Below, one piece after another: positions 1 through 5,871 of a stretch of 6,122 bases of DNA. The notes under the pieces were generated by a model, which saw only the letters and a program-made list of their open reading frames with translations, had not been told where the DNA came from and searched no databases. Position numbers and translations under genes: made by a program. Position 1 is the stretch's first letter, and each line of letters begins with the position of its first letter. The stretch is from Methylococcaceae bacterium. Its GTDB lineage: Bacteria > Pseudomonadota > Gammaproteobacteria > Methylococcales > Methylomonadaceae. The stretch spans positions 1 to 6,122 of the forward strand of contig WTBX01000095.1 of the NCBI GenBank assembly GCA_013138855.1, given 5' to 3'.

Positions 1-164
1 TGATCGCATTTTGGACAGACATTAAAATTTTTCTCTAATTCCGCATTGTATAAAATTGCATTACAACTAGGGCATTTGTTCCATAAGCCTTCTGGAACTG
101 TTGTTTTTTTACTCGACGCATCTGTTCTAATAGTTGCGGGGACTAATTTTTCAAACCAACTCAT
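1..164 (-). CDS. accD: Acetyl-CoA carboxylase carboxyltransferase subunit beta (N-terminal part)
   Basis: AccD is the beta half of the carboxyltransferase of acetyl-CoA carboxylase. With AccA it moves the carboxyl group from biotin on AccB to acetyl-CoA, giving malonyl-CoA for fatty acid synthesis in the cytosol. Only the first 54 codons are in the window; the gene runs off the left edge. The opening MSWFEKL and the following VPEGLW are typical of the family. A four-cysteine zinc ribbon is visible: C31-P-S-C34 and C50-P-K-C53, matching the spacing of the E. coli protein. The catalytic crotonase-fold domain lies outside. The start at 164 is supported by AGGAG 8 bases upstream. That site touches the last bases of trpA, so accD is probably coupled to the trp genes. 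The trpA-accD junction is common in gammaproteobacteria. Identity is near certain; completeness cannot be judged. Confidence 0.95.
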   Translation of the reverse strand, partial: MSWFEKLVPATIRTDASSKKTTVPEGLWNKCPSCNAILYNAELEKNFNVCPKCD

Positions 165-172
165 TTCATAAG

Positions 173-177
173 CTCCT
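173..177 (-). promoter_or_regulatory. accD ribosome binding site overlapping the trpA stop codon
   Basis: Read on the minus strand this is AGGAG, 8 bases before the accD ATG. Its first two bases are also the last two bases of the trpA TAG stop (178-176), so a ribosome ending trpA sits on the accD start signal. This favours coupled translation of the two genes. Confidence 0.8.
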
Positions 178-979
178 AGCTATCCATTGCATTACGCATG
201 GATTGTAATAATTCGATAATTTCTTGTTTTGCTTGTTCAGGGTTATCTAAATTAGCTTCAATTTTGCTAATTAGCGCACTCCCTACGACAACACCGTCAC
301 CAATATCGGCAACGGTTTTCGCTGTTTTTGCATCTTTAACCCCAAAACCGATACCAATAGGCAAGCTGGTATGTTCTTTAATCATCGCCAGTTTTTCTTT
401 GACATCATCGGTGTTTAAATGCCCTGCCCCTGTCACGCCTTTTAAAGAGACATAATAGATATAACCGCTGCCAATCGCATCCATTTTTTTGACCCGTTCA
501 GCATTACTGTTCGGAGCTAATAAAAAGATTTGGTCTATGCCACGATCTTTAAACAAATCAATACAATCTTCTGATTCTTCTGGTGGTAAATCAACCGTTA
601 AAACCCCATCAACGCCCGCTTGTTGGGCTTTATCTGCAAAAACTTCGTACCCCATTATTTCAATAGGATTTAAATAGCCCATTAAAACGACAGGTATATC
701 ATTATCGGTTTTTCTAAATTCGGCTACCATGTCTAAGACTTTACGCAAGCCCATGTGCAGCTCTAAAGCACGTTCACTGGCGCGTTGAATCACAGGCCCA
801 TCTGCCATCGGGTCAGAAAAAGGTACACCTAATTCAATTACGTCTGCGCCTGCTTTTACCATCTCGTGCATCATCGGCACAGTAAATTCAGGATTAGGGT
901 CACCTGCGGTAATAAATGGAATTAACGCTTTACGGTTATTGGCTTTAAGCTGTTCAAATTTAGCGGCTAAGCGACTCAT
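176..979 (-). CDS. trpA: Tryptophan synthase alpha subunit
   Basis: TrpA cleaves indole-3-glycerol phosphate to glyceraldehyde 3-phosphate and indole, which passes through a tunnel to TrpB in the cytosolic alpha2-beta2 complex. The 267-residue protein is a full-length TIM barrel. The two catalytic acids sit at the same numbers as in the Salmonella enzyme: E49 (in VIELGVPFSDP) and D60 (in MADGP). The phosphate-binding end shows GIGFGV and the later VVVGSAL loop, and GVTGAG marks loop 6. The ATG overlaps the trpB stop by four bases (ATGA), and GAGGGG (993-988) lies 8 bases upstream inside trpB. This is a classic coupled arrangement giving matched subunit amounts. Nothing looks damaged. Confidence 0.98.
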   Translation of the reverse strand: MSRLAAKFEQLKANNRKALIPFITAGDPNPEFTVPMMHEMVKAGADVIELGVPFSDPMADGPVIQRASERALELHMGLRKVLDMVAEFRKTDNDIPVVLMGYLNPIEIMGYEVFADKAQQAGVDGVLTVDLPPEESEDCIDLFKDRGIDQIFLLAPNSNAERVKKMDAIGSGYIYYVSLKGVTGAGHLNTDDVKEKLAMIKEHTSLPIGIGFGVKDAKTAKTVADIGDGVVVGSALISKIEANLDNPEQAKQEIIELLQSMRNAMDS

Positions 980-2178
980 ATTTCAATCCCCTCACGTTCT
1001 GCCATAGTGTGCATATCCTTATCGCCTCTACCCGATAAATTTACAATAATAATTTGATCTTTAGACATCGTTGGTGCAAGTTTTAAAGTGTATGCCATTG
1101 CATGGCTAGACTCTAATGCGGGAATAATGCCTTCCATTTGAGTCAAAGCATAAAAACCTTCCAAAGCTTCAGTATCGGTAATATTGACATATTCCACTCT
1201 ACCTATATCTTTCAGCCATGAATGTTCAGGGCCTACTCCTGGGTAATCTAAACCTGCGGAAATAGAATGGGTTTCGATAATTTCACCATCATCATCCGCC
1301 ATTAAATAAGTTCTATTACCATGTAACACACCGGGTCTACCTGCACATAACGGTGCGGAATGTCTGCCAGTTTCCACGCCATCACCTGCCGCTTCTACAC
1401 CATACATTTTAACCCCTTCATCATCAATAAAAGGGTGAAATAAACCAATCGCATTTGAACCACCGCCTACACACGCGACTAAAGCATCAGGTAATCGACC
1501 TGCTTGTGCGATACATTGCTCTTTAGCTTCACGCCCGATAATAGTTTGAAAATCTCTAACCATCGCAGGATAAGGATGAGGACCCGCTACCGTGCCAATA
1601 ATATAAAAGGTATTATCAACATTAGTCACCCAATCTCTTAACGCTTCATTCAACGCATCTTTTAAGGTTTTAGAACCCGATTCAACCGCGACAACCTTTG
1701 CACCTAAGAGCTGCATACGATAAACATTGAGCTTTTGACGCTGAACATCAACCGCGCCCATGTAAACTACACATTCTAAACCTAAACGCGCTGCAATCGT
1801 TGCAGTCGCTACGCCATGTTGACCTGCGCCCGTTTCCGCAATAATACGCGTTTTTCCCATCCGTTTAGCCAATAAAGCCTGACCGATGGTGTTATTAATT
1901 TTATGTGCGCCAGTATGGTTTAAATCTTCACGTTTTAAATAAATCTGTGCGCCACCTAAGTTTTTAGACCAACGCTGTGCATGATATAAAGGAGAAGGTC
2001 TACCAACATAATGCTGTAAATCAGCATCTAATTCAGCAATAAAATCAGGGTCTATCATGTAGCGCTGATAAGCCGCATTCAATTCTTGAATCGGCTCCAT
2101 TAAAGTTTCAGCAACAAACATTCCCCCATAAGGGCCAAAATGTCCGCGCTCATCTGGCATATTATATTTTTCAGTCAT
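976..2178 (-). CDS. trpB: Tryptophan synthase beta subunit (TrpB1 type)
   Basis: TrpB is the PLP enzyme that condenses indole from TrpA with L-serine to make L-tryptophan. At 400 residues it has the normal length of the TrpA-partnered TrpB1 class. The PLP-binding lysine is K93 in HTGAHKINN. The catalytic glutamate is E115 in ETGAGQHG, equivalent to Salmonella E109. The PLP phosphate cup GGGSN is at 238-242, and S382 in LSGRGDKD contacts the pyridine nitrogen. The monovalent-cation and closing region (GLDYPGVGPEH, 309-319) is intact. The ATG is 2 bases after the trpF stop. A modest AGGG about 12 bases upstream is the only ribosome-binding candidate, so translation may depend partly on coupling to trpF. 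Confidence 0.98.
   Translation of the reverse strand: MTEKYNMPDERGHFGPYGGMFVAETLMEPIQELNAAYQRYMIDPDFIAELDADLQHYVGRPSPLYHAQRWSKNLGGAQIYLKREDLNHTGAHKINNTIGQALLAKRMGKTRIIAETGAGQHGVATATIAARLGLECVVYMGAVDVQRQKLNVYRMQLLGAKVVAVESGSKTLKDALNEALRDWVTNVDNTFYIIGTVAGPHPYPAMVRDFQTIIGREAKEQCIAQAGRLPDALVACVGGGSNAIGLFHPFIDDEGVKMYGVEAAGDGVETGRHSAPLCAGRPGVLHGNRTYLMADDDGEIIETHSISAGLDYPGVGPEHSWLKDIGRVEYVNITDTEALEGFYALTQMEGIIPALESSHAMAYTLKLAPTMSKDQIIIVNLSGRGDKDMHTMAEREGIEI
988..993 (-). promoter_or_regulatory. trpA ribosome binding site inside the end of trpB
   Basis: The minus strand reads GAGGGG 8 bases before the trpA ATG. It lies within the last codons of trpB. This is the strongest Shine-Dalgarno match in the trp block and fixes the trpA start at 979. 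Confidence 0.75.
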
Positions 2179-2180
2179 TT

Positions 2181-2804
2181 TTATAGATTACCCTGATTAA
2201 CTTCTTTGATAAAGGCCGCCATTTTAGCTGCCTCTTTAATACCTTTACTTGCCTCTACACCGCTGCTCACATCCAGCGCGTAAGGTTTAACGGCTTTAAC
2301 CGCCTGTTGTGCATTGTCTGGACTTAAACCACCCGCCAAAATAATTGGCAATTCGCACTCTTGAGGAATTAAATCCCAATCAAACTGCTCGCCTGTTCCA
2401 CCCTTCGCTTGAGGATGATAAGCATCTAATAATAAAGCCGAAGCATCGTTATAATCTGCCACAAGCTGTTTAATATCCGTGTCTTCACGCATAGCAACGG
2501 CTTTAATATACGATTTATTATAAAGACGACAAGCATCTGGCATTTCATCACCATGAAATTGAATGCAATCAATCTTCACTTGATTTAACACATTGCGAAT
2601 TCTCGCCTCATCCTCATCCACAAATAAAGCCACAACCGTCGTAAACGCAGGTAAGGCAGCCACAATTTTTTGCGATTGTTCTATAGATACATTTCTAGGA
2701 CTAGGTGGGTAAAAAACCAATCCAATCGCATCCACGCCTAAATGAGCCGCATAAACCGCCTGCTGTACGTTTGTAAAACCACAAATTTTAACGCGAGTGC
2801 GCAT
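2181..2804 (-). CDS. trpF: Phosphoribosylanthranilate isomerase
   Basis: TrpF carries out the Amadori rearrangement of N-(5'-phosphoribosyl)anthranilate to CdRP, the third committed step of tryptophan synthesis. The 207-residue single TIM barrel is normal for a stand-alone TrpF not fused to TrpC. The catalytic cysteine is C8 in VKICGF and the catalytic aspartate is D127 in LLLDAY. R37 of PPSPRNVS, the QFHGDE motif (82-87), GGTGEQFDW (135-143), the phosphate-binding LAGGL (156-160) and DVSSGVE (178-184) all fit. It is the first gene of the tight trpF-trpB-trpA-accD block; trpC, trpD and trpE are not in the window. The ATG puts VKICG right at the N-terminus as expected. No good Shine-Dalgarno precedes it, so initiation may be weak. 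In many gammaproteobacteria truA precedes trpF; here an MFS gene does. Confidence 0.97.
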   Translation of the reverse strand: MRTRVKICGFTNVQQAVYAAHLGVDAIGLVFYPPSPRNVSIEQSQKIVAALPAFTTVVALFVDEDEARIRNVLNQVKIDCIQFHGDEMPDACRLYNKSYIKAVAMREDTDIKQLVADYNDASALLLDAYHPQAKGGTGEQFDWDLIPQECELPIILAGGLSPDNAQQAVKAVKPYALDVSSGVEASKGIKEAAKMAAFIKEVNQGNL

Positions 2805-2837
2805 AACAACACTAAATCCAGTACAAAATTAAGCTGA

Positions 2838-2860
2838 CTAGGATACCATAAATCTAGGAT
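2838..2860. repeat. Pair of CTAGGAT direct repeats in the trpF leader
   Basis: CTAGGAT occurs at 2838-2844 and again at 2854-2860, 16 bases start to start, between the proposed trpF promoter and the trpF start. The pair could be a binding site or chance. No known operator was recognised. Confidence 0.3.
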
Positions 2861-2884
2861 TTGTAGAGATGCAGATAAACAACA

Positions 2885-2890
2885 ATTATA
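2885..2890 (-). promoter_or_regulatory. Candidate -10 box for the trpF-trpB-trpA-accD operon
   Basis: The minus strand has a perfect TATAAT 81 bases upstream of the trpF ATG. The -35 region at the usual 17-18 base spacing is only TTCCTT or TTTCCT, so the promoter would be weak or need an activator. It would give a leader of roughly 75 bases. I see no leader peptide with tandem Trp codons and no strong terminator hairpin, which argues against classical trp attenuation. Confidence 0.4.
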
Positions 2891-2910
2891 AATTCAGCCT
2901 ATATTAAAAG

Positions 2911-2928
2911 GAAAAAACTTGTTTTTTC
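2911..2928. repeat. 18-base AT-rich palindrome between the MFS gene and trpF
   Basis: GAAAAAAC is followed by two bases and then its exact reverse complement GTTTTTTC. On the minus strand it is followed by CTTTT, so it could act as a weak terminator after the MFS gene. Its stem is almost all A:T and its loop is only two bases, so a protein-binding site near the trpF -35 region is equally possible. Confidence 0.4.
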
Positions 2929-2936
2929 ACTCCTAT

Positions 2937-2963
2937 TTCGTGAACTTCGTGTTTTTCGTGAAC
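2937..2963. repeat. Three tandem 9-base TTCGTG repeats
   Basis: Three exact TTCGTG copies start at 2937, 2946 and 2955, a strict 9-base period. The full units are TTCGTGAAC, TTCGTGTTT and TTCGTGAAC. The array starts 12 bases beyond the MFS stop codon. Short (T)TCGTG arrays of this kind occur between genes in many proteobacterial genomes as far as I recall; the function is unknown. Confidence 0.6.
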
Positions 2964-2975
2964 ATTAGCAAACTT

Positions 2976-4124
2976 TTAAGAAACCACTTCGCGATTCCGC
3001 TCAACACCAAAATAGCTAATAACAAAAGCCAAAAAGCAACAAGCTGACGCGGTGCTATAAATTATCATCGCCCCAAACTCATCCCAATATAAACCACTTA
3101 AAAGACTCCCTAACATTCCACCTAGTCCAAAGCTAATACTACTATAAAGTGCTTGCCCCTTTCCCTGATGCTTGTGACCAAAATATTTCTGTACCAAATG
3201 AATGGCGGCAACATGAGACGAACCAAAAGTAGCGGCATGTAATAATTGCGCTCCGACCATCCAATAAATTGAGTTCGCTGCCAAAGCAATAATCAACCAA
3301 CGCACCATGCTTAAAAAAGCACTCCATAATAAAATGCTGCGCAGTGAAAATACACTTAACAATTTACGCATAAAAATAAATAAAATCACTTCGGCAACCA
3401 CTCCTAATGCCCACAAGCCCCCAATTAAAGTGCTTGAATAACCGAGGTGACTCAGATAAATCGAATAAAAAACATAATAAGGGCCATGCGCAGCCTGTAA
3501 CAACATATACACAGTTAAAAAAGCAATGACTTCTGGTTTTTTAATAATATGCCAAACCCCGACACTTTCTTCATGAGGCGGGGTCTTCGCTTCAGGCGTA
3601 ATCAAAGCCATCAACCAAATGGAAACAAAAAACACCACCACAACCATCGGCAGCCCATTTATGCTATAAGTCTCTAATAATTTACCAATCCCTAAGACAG
3701 AAACAATAAAACCAATAGACCCCCATAAACGAATTTGGCTGTATCTATGAGGTTCATGTTTTAAATGAAATAAAGTCGCCGCTTCAAATTGCGGTAACGC
3801 AGCATTCCAAAAAAAACTAAAGCCGACAGTAATAATGGCAAACCATAGATAACCATTTTTAAAAATAAAACCTGCAAACAATAACGCGGCAAAAAATGAA
3901 GCAATGCGAATAATTCTAAGACTCTTCCCCGTATAATCAGCAATCGCTCCCCAAAGATTTGGCGCGATGATTTTTGTCCCCATCATAAAGGCAGACAACT
4001 CACCAATCTCCAAAGCATTAAAGCCCTTATATTCGAGATAAAGACTCCAATAAGGCAAAAAAGCCCCTAGTGTTGCGAAGTAAAAAAAATAAAACCCAGA
4101 AAGTCGCCAGTAAGGGACGGTCAT
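2976..4124 (-). CDS. MFS transporter of the HcaT / phenylpropionate permease-like family
   Basis: This is an inner-membrane major facilitator protein of 382 residues, close to the length of E. coli HcaT (379). It is hydrophobic throughout, with a predicted 12 membrane helices. The resemblance to HcaT is strong at several places: RLWGSIGF (132-139), LLQAAHGPYY (208-217), GGLWALGVVAEVI (235-247), VRW (274-276) and QLLHAATF (293-300). The family is thought to be proton-coupled, and HcaT is associated with 3-phenylpropionate uptake. The substrate here cannot be read from sequence, and no catabolic genes are beside it, so aromatic acid uptake is only a possibility. The ATG at 4124 begins just before MTVPYWRLSGFY, as in relatives. 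No Shine-Dalgarno is visible; the upstream bases are ACTTCTTTATAA. It is read in the same direction as trpF but separated by 171 bases, so it is probably a separate unit. Confidence 0.88.
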   Translation of the reverse strand: MTVPYWRLSGFYFFYFATLGAFLPYWSLYLEYKGFNALEIGELSAFMMGTKIIAPNLWGAIADYTGKSLRIIRIASFFAALLFAGFIFKNGYLWFAIITVGFSFFWNAALPQFEAATLFHLKHEPHRYSQIRLWGSIGFIVSVLGIGKLLETYSINGLPMVVVVFFVSIWLMALITPEAKTPPHEESVGVWHIIKKPEVIAFLTVYMLLQAAHGPYYVFYSIYLSHLGYSSTLIGGLWALGVVAEVILFIFMRKLLSVFSLRSILLWSAFLSMVRWLIIALAANSIYWMVGAQLLHAATFGSSHVAAIHLVQKYFGHKHQGKGQALYSSISFGLGGMLGSLLSGLYWDEFGAMIIYSTASACCFLAFVISYFGVERNREVVS

Positions 4125-4364
4125 TTATAAAGAAGTTTGGAAGTAATAAGAAGCGATTATTCTAGCCTAATCACAAAAATTTAAAACATTAATATTTTGA
4201 ACATCACTCACAAAATAAGCTCTGATAGAACTTTTAGTGCTTAGTTTTCATTAAAATCAAGTGACATAACAAATTCATGCTATTTTGTTCACAAAAACAT
4301 ACTACCCCATTTACTTTTGTATTTTTGATAGATAGACATCTTTCCTAAATAATATAGGTAACTC

Positions 4365-4397
4365 AGGGATAACATCCCTTAAAAGGATGGTATCCCT
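4365..4397. repeat. Imperfect palindrome 1 (AGGGATA...TATCCCT)
   Basis: AGGGATAACATCC pairs with GGATGGTATCCCT, with one A:G mismatch and one extra C in the left arm, closed by a TTAAAA loop. There is no T run on either side typical of an intrinsic terminator. Since the neighbouring genes diverge, a termination role is unlikely. It lies 19 bases from palindrome 2. Confidence 0.65.
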
Positions 4398-4416
4398 CAA
4401 TTAATCGTGTTTTTTC

Positions 4417-4450
4417 AGACCCTCCGAGGTTTTTAAAACCTCGGAGGTCT
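4417..4450. repeat. Palindrome 2 (CCTCCGAGGTTTT / AAAACCTCGGAGG)
   Basis: A perfect 13-base inverted repeat (4421-4433 and 4435-4447) surrounds a single T. It is extended by AGA/TCT at the ends, with one unpaired C in the left arm. The form suits a dispersed intergenic palindrome or a protein binding site better than a terminator, because it lies upstream of both flanking genes and has no downstream T tract. I recall similar AGACCTCCGAGGTTTT elements scattered in various bacterial genomes, but cannot check copy number here. Confidence 0.75.
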
Positions 4451-4490
4451 AACACTTTTCTTTGAATTGTTAAATGAGTCCTTACAAGTC

Positions 4491-4510
4491 TTAATTCTTT
4501 AGGGAATTAA
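4491..4510 (+). repeat. Short inverted repeat TTAATTC / GAATTAA
   Basis: Seven-base perfect arms with a six-base loop lie about 80 bases upstream of the rhomboid start and just before the leader ORF. It could be a small operator or an RNA hairpin. It is short enough to be chance in AT-rich DNA. Confidence 0.3.
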
Positions 4511-4519
4511 TTAGGAAAA

Positions 4520-4576
4520 ATGTCTAATGATACATACCATCAAATATTTCAACCTTTTGCCTCCACCTTAAAATAA
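4520..4576 (+). CDS. Possible 18-codon leader peptide upstream of the rhomboid gene
   Basis: The frame reads MSNDTYHQIFQPFASTLK and ends at TAA. It is preceded by AGGA, but only 3 bases separate that from the ATG, which is shorter than normal. Its stop codon is part of the rhomboid Shine-Dalgarno (TAAGGT), and the rhomboid ATG follows 10 bases later in another frame. If translated, ribosomes would pass through the hairpin covering that site and could expose it. No codon enrichment suggests a specific amino acid sensor. An ORF of this length can easily be chance. Confidence 0.25.
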   Translation: MSNDTYHQIFQPFASTLK

Positions 4577-4579
4577 GGT
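4565..4579 (+). promoter_or_regulatory. Rhomboid ribosome binding site inside a small hairpin
   Basis: ACCTTA (4565-4570) pairs exactly with TAAGGT (4574-4579) across AAA. The AAGG at 4575-4578 is the Shine-Dalgarno, 8 bases before the ATG. The hairpin could reduce initiation unless opened, for example by translation of the leader ORF that ends inside it. Confidence 0.5.
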
Positions 4580-4586
4580 TAACTGA

Positions 4587-5324
4587 ATGATTCCTATTAG
4601 AGACTCAATACCCTGTAATACGCGCCCCTATGTAAGCTGGGTGTTAATAGCAAGTTGCATTATTATCTTTTTAGTGATGCAATTTTTGCTGTCTTTACAG
4701 CAGCAACATTATATTCTGCACATGTACGGAATCGTCCCTATACGTTATTCAAATCCTGTATGGGCAATGAGTTTTGGTTTAGCTCCCGATCATGGTTTAT
4801 CATTTTTAACCAGTCTGTTTTTGCATGGCGGCTGGTTACATCTAATTCTGAATGTTTGGTTTATATGGATTTTCGCAAAAAATATTGAAGACCGCATGGG
4901 ACATGGCATGTTTTTAATTTTTTATTTATTATGCGGTGTTACCTCCATGCTAATTCAGTGGTATTTTTCACCTGAATTAACCATTCCTGTCGTAGGCGCA
5001 TCGGGAGCGATTGCGGGTATTTTAGCGGCCTATTTCTTTTTATTTCCTTATGCTCGTATAATTATTTGGGTTCCCATATTCTTATTACCTATTTTTGTTG
5101 AAATTCCCGCCATTGCCTTTTTAGGTTTTTGGATGATTCTTCAAATACACGAGGCCACCACTTCAATTTTGTTTGAAGGTGAAAGTGCGACGGTTGCATG
5201 GTGGGCGCATGTAGGCGGCTTTGTTGCAGGTGCAATATTACATCGCTTATTTCTACGCGAAATCACCATAGATGAGACAATTATCACACCAGATTCAGAA
5301 GAAGATTCAACAAAGCAAGAATAA
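4587..5324 (+). CDS. Rhomboid family intramembrane serine protease
   Basis: Rhomboids cut transmembrane helices of other membrane proteins within the bilayer. This 245-residue protein has the catalytic dyad in the usual context: S139 in GASGAIAG and H208 in WWAHVGGF. The oxyanion-site motif HxxxN is H85/N89 in HGGWLHLILNVW, and EDRMG (101-105) follows as in relatives. Hydrophobic segments fall near 16-37, 70-97, 107-127, 133-153, 157-186 and 203-223. A longer first loop (38-67) is typical of bacterial rhomboids opening with MIPIRD. The tail after 224 is acidic and probably cytosolic. The start is certain to be no further upstream, because TGA lies directly before the ATG in frame. The substrate is unknown. 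The gene diverges from the MFS gene and is followed at 153 bases by a small membrane protein gene. Confidence 0.95.
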   Translation: MIPIRDSIPCNTRPYVSWVLIASCIIIFLVMQFLLSLQQQHYILHMYGIVPIRYSNPVWAMSFGLAPDHGLSFLTSLFLHGGWLHLILNVWFIWIFAKNIEDRMGHGMFLIFYLLCGVTSMLIQWYFSPELTIPVVGASGAIAGILAAYFFLFPYARIIIWVPIFLLPIFVEIPAIAFLGFWMILQIHEATTSILFEGESATVAWWAHVGGFVAGAILHRLFLREITIDETIITPDSEEDSTKQE

Positions 5325-5375
5325 ACGATGCCTTTGAAAGCATAATAAAAAATAAAAAATCATTAAAGTTTGCGT

Positions 5376-5381
5376 TATAAT
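5376..5381 (+). promoter_or_regulatory. Candidate -10 box for the 108-residue membrane protein gene
   Basis: A consensus TATAAT sits in GCGTTATAATGCCGC, with a GC-rich stretch just downstream. No TTGACA-like box is found 17 bases upstream; the region from 5343 to 5368 is A-rich and might act as an UP-like element. It would give a leader of about 90 bases and make the small gene independent of the rhomboid gene. Confidence 0.5.
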
Positions 5382-5461
5382 GCCGCAGATTAAAATTATT
5401 TCACTGTTAAGTTTTAATATTTATAAAGCTTAGCAATACCAGACAAATTCCTGCTTTTTTT

Positions 5462-5466
5462 AAGGA
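5462..5466 (+). promoter_or_regulatory. Ribosome binding site of the small membrane protein gene
   Basis: AAGGA lies 11 bases before the ATG at 5478, slightly far but clear. TTCCT at 5448-5452 could pair with AGGAA at 5463-5467 and partly hide it. This is a weak five-pair stem that may not matter. Confidence 0.6.
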
Positions 5467-5477
5467 AAAAAGTTATT

Positions 5478-5804
5478 ATGAAAAAAATCGATGTCGCATT
5501 AGTCAGATGGCTCCAGTTTATTGTTTTCGTTATTTTTACGTTTGCCGTATTAGTTTATTTTTCAGCAATGGTATTACTACCACTGGAGTTAGTCGCATTA
5601 CTGATTAAACTTTTCGGAGTATTTGGTGTTAGCAGCCTAATCTCAGCTCTAATTGCTATTCCTATTGTAGGTTACTTAACTTTCTCTGCTTATAAAATTC
5701 CAGCATTAGGCAAAATGATTGTTGATACAGGTGTTGATTTAGTCAATATTGGCAAAGCGCGTATTGAAGCGTTTAATGAAATAGCCGATAGCGTTAAAGG
5801 TTAA
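5478..5804 (+). CDS. Small membrane protein of unknown function (108 aa)
   Basis: I do not recognise this family. The protein begins MKKIDVALVRW and has a first hydrophobic helix at about 12-34, an intermediate hydrophobic stretch at 36-46, and a second helix at about 52-72. There is no signal peptidase site, so it is probably an inner-membrane protein with two helices. Residues 76-108 carry charges spaced with hydrophobics (VDLVNIGKARIEAFNEIADSVKG), consistent with an amphipathic cytosolic or membrane-surface helix. It is likely a real gene: it has a Shine-Dalgarno, a consensus -10 box upstream, a normal start and a strong terminator 16 bases after the stop. It appears to be monocistronic. 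Proximity to a rhomboid protease does not by itself show a link. No nucleotide-binding or catalytic motif is visible. Confidence 0.85.
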   Translation: MKKIDVALVRWLQFIVFVIFTFAVLVYFSAMVLLPLELVALLIKLFGVFGVSSLISALIAIPIVGYLTFSAYKIPALGKMIVDTGVDLVNIGKARIEAFNEIADSVKG

Positions 5805-5820
5805 TTCCCATATTTATCAT

Positions 5821-5861
5821 AAAAAAGGGCGTATTGCTTTAATAGCAAACGCCCTTTTTTT
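5821..5861 (+). terminator. Strong intrinsic terminator after the small membrane protein gene
   Basis: GGGCGT-(A)-TTGCT pairs with AGCAA-ACGCCC around a TTAAT loop, with one bulged A. It is followed by seven Ts (5855-5861) and preceded by an A run that pairs with them. The symmetry means it could also stop transcription from the right on the minus strand. Confidence 0.93.
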
Positions 5862-5871
5862 ATAGCATCAA

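Larger units (their letters stand above)
4125..4586. other. 462-base divergent intergenic region (MFS / rhomboid)
   Basis: This gap separates two divergently read genes and must hold both promoters. It is AT-rich. I found no convincing -35/-10 pair for either gene: a TAGAAT on the minus strand near 4155 and a TTGTTA at 4467 lack good partners. What stands out is structure. There are imperfect palindromes at 4365-4397 and 4417-4450, a short hairpin at 4491-4510, a possible leader ORF at 4520-4576 and a hairpin over the rhomboid ribosome binding site. The stretch from 4125 to about 4360 shows nothing recognisable. Confidence 0.7.

Noticed and set aside
198..677. Open frames of 85 and 62 codons on the plus strand opposite trpA
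   Set aside because: They lie wholly antisense to a clear trpA gene, have no recognisable domains, and their amino acid make-up looks like a reading of the opposite strand.
2805..2975. A trp leader peptide and attenuator upstream of trpF
   Set aside because: The leader has no short ORF with tandem Trp codons (the ATG near 2851 stops after three codons) and no terminator hairpin followed by a T run directly before trpF.
3142..3943. Two frames of about 60 codons on the minus strand inside the MFS gene
   Set aside because: They are out-of-frame readings of the MFS coding sequence with no own ribosome binding sites.
4417..4450. Palindrome 2 as a transcription terminator
   Set aside because: It has no T tract after the stem on either strand, and both adjacent genes are transcribed away from it.
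4655..4888. A 77-codon plus-strand frame inside the rhomboid gene
   Set aside because: It overlaps the region encoding the first loop and the HxxxN motif in another frame, and the rhomboid frame is clearly the real one.
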